37,625 nucleotides of DNA from positions 1-37,625 of the forward strand of contig WOZM01000007.1 of assembly GCA_011620265.1 (NCBI GenBank). The letters are read 5' to 3'. The position numbers were made by a program, and so were the translations under genes. This document shows positions 16,722 to 24,306 of this stretch, piece after piece (positions within the stretch are counted from its first letter, which is position 1; every line of letters starts with the position of its first letter). The DNA is from Paracoccaceae bacterium. Its GTDB lineage: Bacteria; Pseudomonadota; Alphaproteobacteria; Rhodobacterales; Rhodobacteraceae. A model generated the notes under the pieces. The model was not told the origin of the DNA and searched no databases. It saw nothing but the letters and a program-made list of their open reading frames with translations.

Positions 16722-18335
16722 TTACTGCTTCACCCAGACGTAGTCGTAGTTGACGGGGATCGAGACCGGATCGACATAAAGCGCATCCTCGCCGCCCATG
16801 CGTTCGGACTTCATCGTGTAGCGTTCCTCGTTGAAGACCGGGACCCAGGGCGCCTGTTCCATCACGCCCATATAGGTGTCGGACCAGAGCTTCAGCCGGG
16901 CTTCGGCCTGCGCCGGGTCCGACAGGCTGTCGGCCTCGACCGCCATCTTGTCGAGGGTCTCGTCGCAGAACTTCGACCAGTTCCAGCCGCCTTCACCGGC
17001 ACCGGCGCAGCCGAGGATGGGCCCGTAGAAGTTCGACGGATCGGGGAAGTCGGCGATCCAGGCCATGCCGCCCGACCAGATCATCGGCGCGGTGCCCGCG
17101 CCCCCCGCCTCGATCACGTTGGCCTGTGCGAGGGACTGGATGCTCGCCTTGATGCCGATGGCCGACAGGTCCTGCTGGATCGCCTGGGCGATGCGCGGGT
17201 TGGGGTCGGTGTTCATGACGTAGAGATCGGTCTCGAACCCGTCGGCAAGGCCCGCGCCGGCAAGGAGCGCCTTCGCCCCCTCGACGTCGTAGGGGTAGCC
17301 GGCATAGCCCTCGGTATAGCCCGGCATCGAGGGCGGCAGCGGCTGGGTCGCGGGCACCGCGCGGCCGTTGATGATCTGGGTGATCCGCTCCTTGTTGATC
17401 GCCATGTTCACCGCCTTGCGCACGTCGAGTTTGTCGAAGGGCGGAATGGTGACGTTGAGCGTGATATAGCCGGTGTGAAGCTGGCCACCCTGCACGACGC
17501 GCGCGGCTTGGGCCGGATCGCCCATCACCTCGGTGAATTTCGCCGGCGGAATGCCGTCGCCGGGCACATCGACCTCGCCGTTCTGAAGCCTGAGAAGCGC
17601 GACGACCGGTTCCTGGCCGACCTCGAACACCACCTGGTCGAGATAGGGCACGCCGTCGCGCCAGTAGTCGGCGTTCTTCTCGAAGACCAGCCGCTGGCCG
17701 AGCGTCCATTCGCCGAGCTTGAAGGCGCCGGTGCCGACCGGCTTCTTGCCGAAATCGGCGCCCGCCTCGTCCACCGCCTCTTTCGCGACGACGCTGGCGA
17801 AGTTGAGCGCCATGACGTGGAGGAAGGTGGCGTCAGGCCGCGACAGCGTGATCTTCACCGTCGCGGGATCGACCACCTCGACGCCTGAGAGTCCATCCGG
17901 CCCGGCATTCTCGAACCCGGCGATCGAGCCGAAGAAGCCCGCGCCGGGAGATTGCGTCGCCGGGTCGGTGACGCGGTCGAGGGAATACTTGACGTCCTCG
18001 GCCGTCATCTCGCGCCCGTTGTGGAACTTCACGCCGGCGCGAAGGTGGAAGGTGTAGGTCAGCCCGTCCGACGAGATCTCGTAGCTTTCCGCAAGGCCCG
18101 GGCGCAGCGTCGTCGTGCCCGGCACATAGTCCATCAGCCCGTCGAAGAGCGACTTGATCATCGACCAGTTCTGCCAGTCGTAGCCGATGGCGGGGTCGAG
18201 TGTTGCCACGTCGTCCTTGTAGGTGATGACAATCGACCCGCCGGCTTCTGCGTTCGGGTCGGGCGTATAGTCCTGCGCCGTGGCGCGCATCGCCAGGGCG
18301 AGCATGACGGCGGTCGAAGCAAGCAGTCTTTTCAT
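16722..18335 (-). CDS. ABC transporter periplasmic solute-binding protein, family 5 (dipeptide type)
   Basis: A 537-residue exported binding protein of the SBP_bac_5 (DppA/OppA/NikA) class. Residues 1-23 form a signal peptide (MKRLLASTAVMLALAMRATA, then QDY). Family motifs include TLDPAIGYDWQNWSMIKSLFDGLMDY, the LRAGVKFHNGREMTAEDVKYSLDRV signature region, and the C-terminal WVPVFNEERYTM. An in-frame ATG at 18356 overlaps the permease stop, but the ATG at 18335 with GGAGAG upstream gives a clean signal peptide and is preferred. It delivers ligand to the permease pair in the same operon. The ligand is unknown; formamidase and AmiC-like sensor in the operon suggest an amide or formylated peptide. 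Confidence 0.9.
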   Translation of the reverse strand: MKRLLASTAVMLALAMRATAQDYTPDPNAEAGGSIVITYKDDVATLDPAIGYDWQNWSMIKSLFDGLMDYVPGTTTLRPGLAESYEISSDGLTYTFHLRAGVKFHNGREMTAEDVKYSLDRVTDPATQSPGAGFFGSIAGFENAGPDGLSGVEVVDPATVKITLSRPDATFLHVMALNFASVVAKEAVDEAGADFGKKPVGTGAFKLGEWTLGQRLVFEKNADYWRDGVPYLDQVVFEVGQEPVVALLRLQNGEVDVPGDGIPPAKFTEVMGDPAQAARVVQGGQLHTGYITLNVTIPPFDKLDVRKAVNMAINKERITQIINGRAVPATQPLPPSMPGYTEGYAGYPYDVEGAKALLAGAGLADGFETDLYVMNTDPNPRIAQAIQQDLSAIGIKASIQSLAQANVIEAGGAGTAPMIWSGGMAWIADFPDPSNFYGPILGCAGAGEGGWNWSKFCDETLDKMAVEADSLSDPAQAEARLKLWSDTYMGVMEQAPWVPVFNEERYTMKSERMGGEDALYVDPVSIPVNYDYVWVKQ

Positions 18336-18352
18336 GTCTTCTCTCCTGTTGG

Positions 18353-19273
18353 TCATTTCAGTTTGATGCGGGGGTCGATCATCGGCGCGATCAGATCGGC
18401 CAGAAGGTTGCCAAGGACGATGGCGCAGGCCGAGACCAGCGTGACACCCATGATGATCGGGATGTCCACGCGCTGGATCGCCTGCCAGGCAAGCTGGCCG
18501 ATGCCGGGCCAGCCGAACACTGATTCCACGACGACGATGCCGCCCATGAAGATGCCGATGTCGATGCCGATCATCGCGATCACCGGCAGGATCGCGTTCG
18601 GCAACGCATGGGCCAGCACGACGCGGGCACGGCTCAGCCCCTTGGCGCGGGCGGTGCGGATGTAATCGGCCCTGAGCACGTCGAGCATCGAGGAGCGCAT
18701 CATCCGGCTGTACCAGCCCGAGCCGAGGATGCCGAGCGTGAGCGAGGGCAGGACGAGATGGGCGAAGGTGCCGTAGCCGCCGATCGGGAACCAGCCGAGC
18801 TTGACCGCGAAGACGTAGAGAAGAAGGAGGCCCACGACGAATTGCGGTGCCGAGACGGTGACGAAGGAGAGCATCATCAGGCTGTGGTCAAGCGTCGTGC
18901 CCCGCCTCAGCGCCGCGAAGATGCCCATCGTCAGGCCGATCGCAAGTTCGCAGGCGATTGCCCCCAGCATCAGGAGAAGGGTGGCCGGAAGGCGCGAGGC
19001 GATCAACTCGGCCACCTCGGTCTTCTGCAGGTAGCTGCGGCCGAGGTCGCCCTGCACCATGCCGGCGAGGTAGCGCGCGTACTGGACCACGAAGGGCTGG
19101 TCGAGCCCAAGCTCGCGGCGGATGTTCTCCACCGTCTGCGCGGTGGCCGAGCGTCCGGCGATCTGGCGCACCGGGTCGGCGGGCAGGACATAGAGCAGGA
19201 CGAAGGTGATGAAGCTGACGCCGAGAAGGATCAGCAGCGATTGCAGGAGGCGGCGGAGAAGATAGGCGGCCAT
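18353..19273 (-). CDS. ABC transporter permease, DppB type
   Basis: A 306-residue inner-membrane permease of the binding-protein-dependent (DppB/OppB/GsiC) type with six predicted helices. The N-terminus AAYLLRRLLQSLLILLGVSFITF and the segment NIRRELGLDQPFVVQYARYL are typical of the B subunit. The EAA loop that contacts the ATPase is around DYIRTARAKGLSRARVVLAHALPNAILP (about residue 210-237). Start ATG 19273 lies one base after the stop of the C-type permease, so the two are co-translated. It forms the channel heterodimer with the next gene upstream. Confidence 0.93.
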   Translation of the reverse strand: MAAYLLRRLLQSLLILLGVSFITFVLLYVLPADPVRQIAGRSATAQTVENIRRELGLDQPFVVQYARYLAGMVQGDLGRSYLQKTEVAELIASRLPATLLLMLGAIACELAIGLTMGIFAALRRGTTLDHSLMMLSFVTVSAPQFVVGLLLLYVFAVKLGWFPIGGYGTFAHLVLPSLTLGILGSGWYSRMMRSSMLDVLRADYIRTARAKGLSRARVVLAHALPNAILPVIAMIGIDIGIFMGGIVVVESVFGWPGIGQLAWQAIQRVDIPIIMGVTLVSACAIVLGNLLADLIAPMIDPRIKLK

Positions 19274-19274
19274 G

Positions 19275-20159
19275 TCAGTCGCGCCCCCGCTGCATCGGGT
19301 CGAGCACGTCGCGAAGCGCGTCGCCGACGAGGTTGAAGGCCAGCGCCAGGAGGATGATCGCCGCCCCGGGGATGAAGACCAGCCAGGGCGCGGACTGGAA
19401 ATAGGTCTGGTTCTCGAAGATGATGTTGCCCCAGCTCGGCGTCGGCGGCTGCACACCCACGCCGAGGAAGGAAAGCGTCGCCTCCAGCAGCACGGTCGTC
19501 GAGATGCCGAGCGTGCCCCAGACGATGATCGTCGGCACCAGATGCGGCAGGATGTGGCGGAAGAGGATGCGCCCGGTGCCGGCGCCGAGCGTCCTCTCGG
19601 CCGCGATGAAGTCGCGTTCGGCGAGAGAGCTCGTCTCGGTGTAGATCACCCGTGCGGTCTGCACCCAGTTCACCAGCGCGATGACGATGGCGACGATCCA
19701 GAGCGAGGGATGGAAGATCGCCGCAAGGCAGATCGCGAGGAGAAGCGCGGGAAACGCCATCATGAGGTCGGTGAACCGCATCAGGAGCGATCCGATCCAG
19801 CCCCGGAAAAATCCCGCCGTGATCCCGATCAGCGTGCCGATGACCAGCGCCAGCCCGTTCGCCGCCACCCCGATGATGAGCGAGGTCCGCGCCCCGTGGA
19901 GGATGCGGCTGAGAAGGTCGCGGCCGAGAAGGTCGGTGCCGAGAAGAAATGTCTCGTTCGGCGGCAGCGGTGCGCCTTCCAGCGTCAGCCCGTCGAAATG
20001 CTGTTCGTCGGGCGCGAACGGGGCGAGGAGGGGGGCGAAGACCGCGCTTGCGACGACGATGACGATCAAGGCAAGGCCGAGGAGTGCCAGCTTTCGCTGC
20101 ATCAGCCGGGCGAGGGCGCCCTTCGGGATATGCGCCTCACCTGCGGTTGCGTCGGTCAT
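19275..20159 (-). CDS. ABC transporter permease, DppC type
   Basis: A 294-residue inner-membrane permease of the DppC/OppC type with about six helices. LALLGLALIVIVVASAVFAPLLAPF near the N-terminus, LLGTDLLGRDLLSRILHGARTSL (a C-subunit hallmark) and the EAA-like loop RDFIAAERTLGAGTGRILFRHILPHL are visible. Two ATGs lie close together; the one at 20159 has AGGA at eight bases and is preferred over 20165. Its 5' end overlaps the 3' end of the amiR-like gene by 23 bases, showing tight coupling of regulator and transporter. Confidence 0.92.
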   Translation of the reverse strand: MTDATAGEAHIPKGALARLMQRKLALLGLALIVIVVASAVFAPLLAPFAPDEQHFDGLTLEGAPLPPNETFLLGTDLLGRDLLSRILHGARTSLIIGVAANGLALVIGTLIGITAGFFRGWIGSLLMRFTDLMMAFPALLLAICLAAIFHPSLWIVAIVIALVNWVQTARVIYTETSSLAERDFIAAERTLGAGTGRILFRHILPHLVPTIIVWGTLGISTTVLLEATLSFLGVGVQPPTPSWGNIIFENQTYFQSAPWLVFIPGAAIILLALAFNLVGDALRDVLDPMQRGRD

Positions 20160-20754
20160 CGCCATCGTCCTGCCGGTCCGTCCCTCGCGCGACCACCCGT
20201 GCCGCGGCTTCCTCGAAGCTGATCCGCCAGGCCATCGCCATCTGGCGGAGCTGATCGTAGGCCGCCGCGTCGTCCTTGCCCGCCCGCGCCGCAAGGACCG
20301 TCACGGCGCGGACCACCGTCTGGCGTTCGTCAAGCCGCCGCCTGAGGTCGGCGATCTCGACCGACAGCGACCGCTGCACGTCGAAGGCATCGCGCGCGAT
20401 GAGAAGCGCGGAATAGGCGCCGTTGTCGCCCACGGGTTTCAGAAGCTGGGCATGTGCGCCTGCCCGCAAGGCCCATTCGATCCGGCCCGGCGCCTCGGAG
20501 CCGATGAGCGCGATCATCGGCATCGGGCTGGCGCCGGCCGGCCAGGGAAACTGCTCGTCGTGCCCCATGTCCGCGTCGAAGAACACGAAGTCCGCGCCGA
20601 GCGCCTCGGGCCCGAGATCGGGCCAGGCCTGCCGCACCTCGAGCCCGATGGCGAGGAGTTGGCGTTCCAGCGCCTGCACGACGGGGTGTGGACGGTGCAG
20701 GATCACCGCTTTCGCGCCCCCGAGGTTCTGGATGCGCAGCGCGTGGCGTTTCAT
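20137..20754 (-). CDS. AmiR/NasR-type ANTAR antitermination regulator
   Basis: A 205-residue protein with the AmiR layout. Residues about 10-125 form a pseudo-receiver domain without the usual phospho-acceptor pattern (VILHRPHPVVQALERQL, ADFVFFDADMG, PMIALIGSEAPGRIEWALRAGAHAQLLKPVG). A coiled coil follows (SLSVEIADLRRRLDERQ, about 132-150), then a C-terminal ANTAR RNA-binding domain (about 145-200, RQTVVRAVTVLAARAG...AYDQLRQMAMAWRISFEEAAARVV). In Pseudomonas AmiR binds leader RNA and prevents termination, and is held inactive by AmiC. Its ATG overlaps the stop of the amiC-like gene (ATGA), the same order as in the Pseudomonas amidase operon. The intrinsic terminator in this operon's leader is its likely target. 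Confidence 0.85.
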   Translation of the reverse strand: MKRHALRIQNLGGAKAVILHRPHPVVQALERQLLAIGLEVRQAWPDLGPEALGADFVFFDADMGHDEQFPWPAGASPMPMIALIGSEAPGRIEWALRAGAHAQLLKPVGDNGAYSALLIARDAFDVQRSLSVEIADLRRRLDERQTVVRAVTVLAARAGKDDAAAYDQLRQMAMAWRISFEEAAARVVARGTDRQDDGDDRRNRR

Positions 20755-21845
20755 GACACCACCCTGAGGTCCGGGGCGGCCAGTGCCGGGCGCGGCCGGG
20801 TGAGGTAGGGGTCGCCCGCCACCGCCGGCAGCGCCTTCACGGTGCGGAAGGCGCCGCCCTCGACCCGCGCGATGAGGACCGGCAGACAGGTGTGATGCGT
20901 CGCCGCGTCGATGACGCCGGCGGGTGATTGCCGCAGGAGCGTGCCGAGCGGCAGGTCCTCGGCGCCGGGGCGGCCGTTCAGCATCCGGGCAAGCTCCCGC
21001 ACCGCGGCAAAGGCCGCCGCCTCGTGCGAGGAGGCGAAGCCATCGCTGCCGGGCCAGCCCGCCGCCCCGCGAAAATAGGGGCCGGCGGCGATGAGCCCGT
21101 CGGCGGCGTATTTCAGCGCCGGGAACTCGGCCTCGGTAAGGTTGCACGACAGGATCGGGCAGCGCGACGCGGCGAAGGCCGGATCGTCCTCGGCCAGCCG
21201 GTGCATCGCCTCCAGAAATTCGTAGGTCGAGGTGCCGACGAGGTTGTTGAGGACGAAATCGGGCCTCGCGTGGCGGATCTCCTCGACCATCCGCCCGATG
21301 TCGCGGGAGCCGAGGGGCAGGTAGCGCTCGCCGAGGATCTCGCCGCCGGCGGCGGTGACGTATTCGCGGGCCAGCCGGTTCATCTCCCAGCCCCAGATGT
21401 AGTTCGATCCCGTCAGATAGGCGCGCCGTCCGTGGGCCGGCATCGCCCAGTCGAGCAAGGGAAGCAGGTGCTGGTTCGGGCAGGCATGGGTGTAGACGAC
21501 ATGGTCGGAAGCCTCGAACCCCTCGTAAGGCAGGGGATACCAGAGCGTGCCGCCGTGCCGTTCGAGGACCGGGATCACCTCCTTGCGGCTCCACGAGGTC
21601 ACGCAGCCGATGACATGGCGGGCGCTGCTGTTGCGCAGGATGTCGTCGCAGTGGGTCCCGTAGGCATCGGCATTGCCGCCGGGATCGCGTTCCACCGGCA
21701 CGAAGCTCAGATCGAGGGCGGGGTCGCCGTTGACCGCCGCCATCGCGGCGAGCGCGCCGGCGCGGCTCGCCTCGGAAATCAGCGAGTAGCCGCCCGAGCG
21801 GGAGTAGAGCAACCCGAGTTCGATGCGCCGTTTCCTGTCGCCCAT
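20751..21845 (-). CDS. AmiC-like amide sensor, negative regulator of AmiR
   Basis: A 364-residue protein of the periplasmic-binding type I fold (Peripla_BP_5, AmiC/urea-short-chain-amide group) but without a signal peptide (MGDRKRRIELGLLYSRSGGY), so it is probably cytoplasmic, as AmiC is. Matching segments include AAMAAVNGDP near the N-terminus, HVIGCVTSWSRKEVIPVLERHGGTLWYPLPYEGFE, and HACPNQHLLPLLDWAM. In Pseudomonas, AmiC binds acetamide and releases AmiR. It is the first gene of a seven-gene minus-strand operon; GGGGA lies shortly before the ATG and an intrinsic terminator ends 15 bases upstream. The ligand could be a different small amide. Confidence 0.85.
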   Translation of the reverse strand: MGDRKRRIELGLLYSRSGGYSLISEASRAGALAAMAAVNGDPALDLSFVPVERDPGGNADAYGTHCDDILRNSSARHVIGCVTSWSRKEVIPVLERHGGTLWYPLPYEGFEASDHVVYTHACPNQHLLPLLDWAMPAHGRRAYLTGSNYIWGWEMNRLAREYVTAAGGEILGERYLPLGSRDIGRMVEEIRHARPDFVLNNLVGTSTYEFLEAMHRLAEDDPAFAASRCPILSCNLTEAEFPALKYAADGLIAAGPYFRGAAGWPGSDGFASSHEAAAFAAVRELARMLNGRPGAEDLPLGTLLRQSPAGVIDAATHHTCLPVLIARVEGGAFRTVKALPAVAGDPYLTRPRPALAAPDLRVVS

Positions 21846-21859
21846 GGATCCCCAAAATC

Positions 21860-21888
21860 AAAAAACCCCGAAGCGGACCTAGGGGTCT
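21860..21888 (-). terminator. Leader attenuator (intrinsic terminator) before the amiC-like gene
   Basis: On the minus strand AGACCCC pairs with GGGGTTT (one G-U) around a 12-base loop and is followed by further Ts, six in a row in total (21865-21860). The T-run ends 15 bases before the amiC ATG (21845). A terminator inside the leader of an operon that encodes its own ANTAR protein fits amiR-type antitermination. Confidence 0.65.
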
Positions 21889-21931
21889 GCGTTCAGGGCC
21901 TGTCTGCCGTCCGGCTCTTCGCCGATATGTG

Positions 21932-21962
21932 TTCAGACTATAGAGGTCTGAAATCCGGTCAA
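21932..21962 (-). promoter_or_regulatory. Operon promoter region with TTCAGAC-N7-GTCTGAA palindrome
   Basis: On the minus strand TTGACC (21962-21957) and TATAGT (21942-21937) are present but only 14 bases apart, too close for an ordinary promoter, so the exact promoter is unclear. The TATAGT sits in a perfect inverted repeat, TTCAGAC-N7-GTCTGAA (21932-21952), that could be an operator, or an RNA hairpin if transcription starts upstream. Confidence 0.4.
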
Positions 21963-22110
21963 GTAGGTTCGGCCGGAAGGGCGGCGGCTTTCAACGGTGC
22001 CCGGGGAATGGGCGGTTTTTTCGGGCGGTGCCCGGAAAATGTCGCCCGTATGCGGCCGGTGCGATCCCGCCCGGGTGCCGCGGGTTGAGGCGGCGGGGGA
22101 AAACTTCTAT

Positions 22111-22143
22111 GCCTCCGGCGGGGATATTTGCACCAAGTGGAAG
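22111..22143 (+). repeat. Dispersed Rhodobacteraceae intergenic element, copy 1
   Basis: The core CCTCCGGCGGGGATATTTG followed by a CCAAG..GAAG tail resembles the copy at 37084-37115 (CCGGCGGGG-TATTT, then GAAGAAG). I recall this kind of element as frequent between genes in this family. It lies just before the start of the gene at 22151, which argues against using the ATG at 22110 inside it. Confidence 0.5.
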
Positions 22144-22150
22144 CCGGGAC

Positions 22151-22774
22151 GTGACAGAGGACGAGATTGCCGCGCTTTTTACCCGGGGGTCGGGTGACTA
22201 CCTCTTCGCGCGCTGGGCGCGGCCCATCGTTCCCGTCGTCTTCGGGGTCAGCGACGCGACGCTGGCGGTGGTGAAGGGGGCGATCGAGGCCGTGGTGACG
22301 CTGGCCGGGCACCGGATGGCCGAGACCGATCCCGAACAGGGCGCGAACCTGATGATCTTCTTCCTGCGCGACTGGTCGGAGCTTCTGGAGGTACCCGACC
22401 TCGGCCGTCTGGTCGAGGGGCTGGAACTCGTCTCGGCGCGGCTCCGCAAGGAGGGCGCGACGCAATACCGGCAGTTCCGCTTCGAGCAGGACGGCGCGAT
22501 CCGCGCCTGCATCGCCTTCGTCCGCGTCGACGCGGCCACCGCCGATCTGCCGGCCGAGACGGTCGCGCTCGGCCTTGCCGCGCAGGTGATCCTGCTCTGG
22601 TCCGACCACGCCTTCCGCGACCGGTCGCCCCTCGGCCGGATCGACGGGGGCGAGATCCTCAGGCCGGAGATCGCCGGGGTGATCCGCGCCGCCTACGATC
22701 CGGCGATGCCGGAGGTGGCGCGTGAGGCGAGCCACGCGCTGAGGCTCGCGGCGCGGATCGCGGCGGCCTCGTAG
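22151..22774 (+). CDS. Hypothetical soluble protein
   Basis: A 207-residue protein not recognised as a named family. The GTG start (VTEDEIAALFTRGSGDYLFARW) is chosen because the upstream in-frame codons lie in a dispersed intergenic repeat. It has no signal peptide and no clear membrane segment; hydrophobic residues are scattered in helices (IVPVVFGVSDATLAVVKGAIEAVV, ETVALGLAAQVILLW). Acidic and hydrophobic pattern and codon use are those of a real gene. It is divergent from the amiC operon across a 305-base spacer and converges on the methyltransferase gene. The spacer between it and amiC also holds two copies of CGGTGCCCGG, 31 bases apart. The function is unknown. Confidence 0.65.
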   Translation: MTEDEIAALFTRGSGDYLFARWARPIVPVVFGVSDATLAVVKGAIEAVVTLAGHRMAETDPEQGANLMIFFLRDWSELLEVPDLGRLVEGLELVSARLRKEGATQYRQFRFEQDGAIRACIAFVRVDAATADLPAETVALGLAAQVILLWSDHAFRDRSPLGRIDGGEILRPEIAGVIRAAYDPAMPEVAREASHALRLAARIAAAS

Positions 22775-23055
22775 AGCGGTCCGGGTTTTTCAGGAACCCG
22801 TGATGCGGCCAGAGGTCCGGGTGCAGGGTGATGCCTCGTGCATGTGGTCCGACCCGATGGAGCTGGTCGTGTGCCGAAACCGTGGCGCCCGGCAGTCCGA
22901 AGCGGACCTTCCGGCAGGTGTGTCACGCGTTGGGCGGGCGCCAGCCCGCCGGGACGCGCAGGCGCTCGCCCGGCGTTCGCCTTGCTTGCGGGCGAAGGCG
23001 GGGCCGCTTCGTCCGCGTGTCGAAGGAACCCGCATTCGAAACAGGGTCGAACGCT
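22775..23055. other. Non-coding convergent spacer
   Basis: No convincing gene was seen here. It holds two possible hairpins: CGGGTT/AACCCG at 22782-22800 and GGCGGGC/GCCCGCC with a 4-base loop at 22933-22950. Neither has a U-run. They may serve as 3'-end structures for the two convergent genes. Confidence 0.4.
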
Positions 23056-23919
23056 TCAGGGTCGCCGGGCGGAGAAGTAGTTGAGGAGCGCCGGGACCCG
23101 CACCCCGTCCGGCCCTTCATAGGCGCGGAAGCGGCCGGCGAGGTCGGCGGCGATGGCGATGCGGTCGGCCTCGGTGCCGCCCTTCTCGCGCAGGATCCGC
23201 GAGACCGGGCCGATGCCGGTCGCGAGATCGGCGGCCTCCTCGGCCGGGCCGGCGACGTGGAGATGGCTTCCGGCCTCCTCCCCGGCGATCCCGGTGAACC
23301 CGGCATTGGCGAGGATATCGGTGACATAGTCGATCTCGGCGAAGGCGAACTGGCCCGGGGCGCGGGGATCGTCGGCGGGAACGGGGCCGAGCCGGGCCAC
23401 GCCCGCATCCTTCGCGTCGCGGTTCCAGGGATTGGCCTCGACCCGCGCCCAGGTGACGAAGTGGACGCGGGCGCCGGGCTTCAGCGCACGGGCGAGGTTG
23501 CGAAAGCCCGCGACCGGGTCGGCGAAGAACATCAGCCCGAAGCGCGACAGGAGGAGGTCGTGGGTTTCGGGCGTGAAGGCATGGGTCTGCGCGTCGGCGA
23601 GGACGAACGCCGTCCCAGGCCGGCCGGCCGCGCGGTCCCGCGCCACGGCAAGGAGCGTCTCGGAGATGTCGAGCCCGGTGGCGCGGCCCCGAGGTCCGGC
23701 GCACTCGGCGGCGGCGAGGGTCGAATCGCCCGCGCCGCAGCCGATGTCGAGAACATGTTCGCCCGGCGCGATGGCGGCGCGGGTCAGAAGCCCGGCCATG
23801 ATCGGAGCGAAGAGCGCGTCGAGCCGCGCGTGATGGGCGGCCCATTTCAGTCCCGGACCGGTGGTCCAGAACGCGGCCTGTCCGGCATTGGCGCCGGCGA
23901 GGGGATCGGATGAGGTCAT
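23056..23919 (-). CDS. Class I SAM-dependent methyltransferase
   Basis: A 287-residue soluble methyltransferase of the UbiE/Methyltransf_11 kind. SAM motif I is HVLDIGCGAGDST (about residues 55-67), an acidic motif II is ATGLDISETLLAVAR, and LLLSRFGLMFFADP plus LARALKPGARVHFVTW correspond to later motifs. The start MTSSDPLAG at 23919 has GGAGA seven bases upstream; a second ATG 27 bases further upstream is weaker. It is a single gene, convergent with the hypothetical gene on one side and followed upstream by the bactofilin gene on the same strand after 75 bases. The substrate is not indicated by sequence or neighbours. Confidence 0.85.
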   Translation of the reverse strand: MTSSDPLAGANAGQAAFWTTGPGLKWAAHHARLDALFAPIMAGLLTRAAIAPGEHVLDIGCGAGDSTLAAAECAGPRGRATGLDISETLLAVARDRAAGRPGTAFVLADAQTHAFTPETHDLLLSRFGLMFFADPVAGFRNLARALKPGARVHFVTWARVEANPWNRDAKDAGVARLGPVPADDPRAPGQFAFAEIDYVTDILANAGFTGIAGEEAGSHLHVAGPAEEAADLATGIGPVSRILREKGGTEADRIAIAADLAGRFRAYEGPDGVRVPALLNYFSARRP

Positions 23920-23994
23920 GCGCGTCTCCGGCGCTGAGTTAACCACGGGCCGGGCGCTCAGGGAAGGGCCGCGTGCGACGGGCCCGGCTCGCGC

Positions 23995-24306
23995 TCAGCC
24001 GGTGATCTGCACCTTGCCGACGAGCCGGGCGCCCTTTTCGGACGAAAGCGTCTGCGCCTTCACGTCGGCCTTGACCTCGGCGTTCTTCTCGAGCGCGAGT
24101 TCGCTGCATTCGATGCGCCCGGAATGTGTGCCCTGGATCGTCACCGCATCGGCGGTGATGGCGCCCTGGACCCTGCCCGAGACATGCACGTCGACCGACC
24201 GCGAGGTGATGTCGCCCGTCACCTTGCCCTTCACGTCGATATCGCCGTCCTTCGAGACGACATTGCCGTCGATGGTGAGGTCTTCCTCGATTACCGATCT
24301 TGTCAT
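23995..24306 (-). CDS. Bactofilin (polymer-forming cytoskeletal protein), short form
   Basis: A 103-residue protein consisting almost wholly of a bactofilin beta-helix core: SVIEEDLTIDGNV, GDIDVKGKVTGDI, VHVSGRVQGAITADAVTI, SGRIECSELAL, NAEVKADVKAQTL and GARLVGKVQITG are repeated short turns of the right-handed helix. Bactofilins polymerise without nucleotide and scaffold cell-shape or wall enzymes. This one lacks the long flexible tails found in many members. AGGAG five bases before the ATG supports the start. It is divergent from ybgC. No M23 peptidase partner is adjacent, so its cellular role is open. Confidence 0.88.
   Translation of the reverse strand: MTRSVIEEDLTIDGNVVSKDGDIDVKGKVTGDITSRSVDVHVSGRVQGAITADAVTIQGTHSGRIECSELALEKNAEVKADVKAQTLSSEKGARLVGKVQITG

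Noticed and set aside
21897-21908. GGC-AGACAG-GCC hairpin as an ANTAR-binding hexaloop
   Set aside because: The stem is only three pairs and the loop has C rather than G at position 4; no matching second hairpin was found.
22790-23035. 81-codon minus-strand ORF in the convergent spacer
   Set aside because: It has no ribosome binding site or domain, and an Arg/Ser/Pro-rich sequence with many cysteine and histidine codons typical of non-coding GC-rich DNA.
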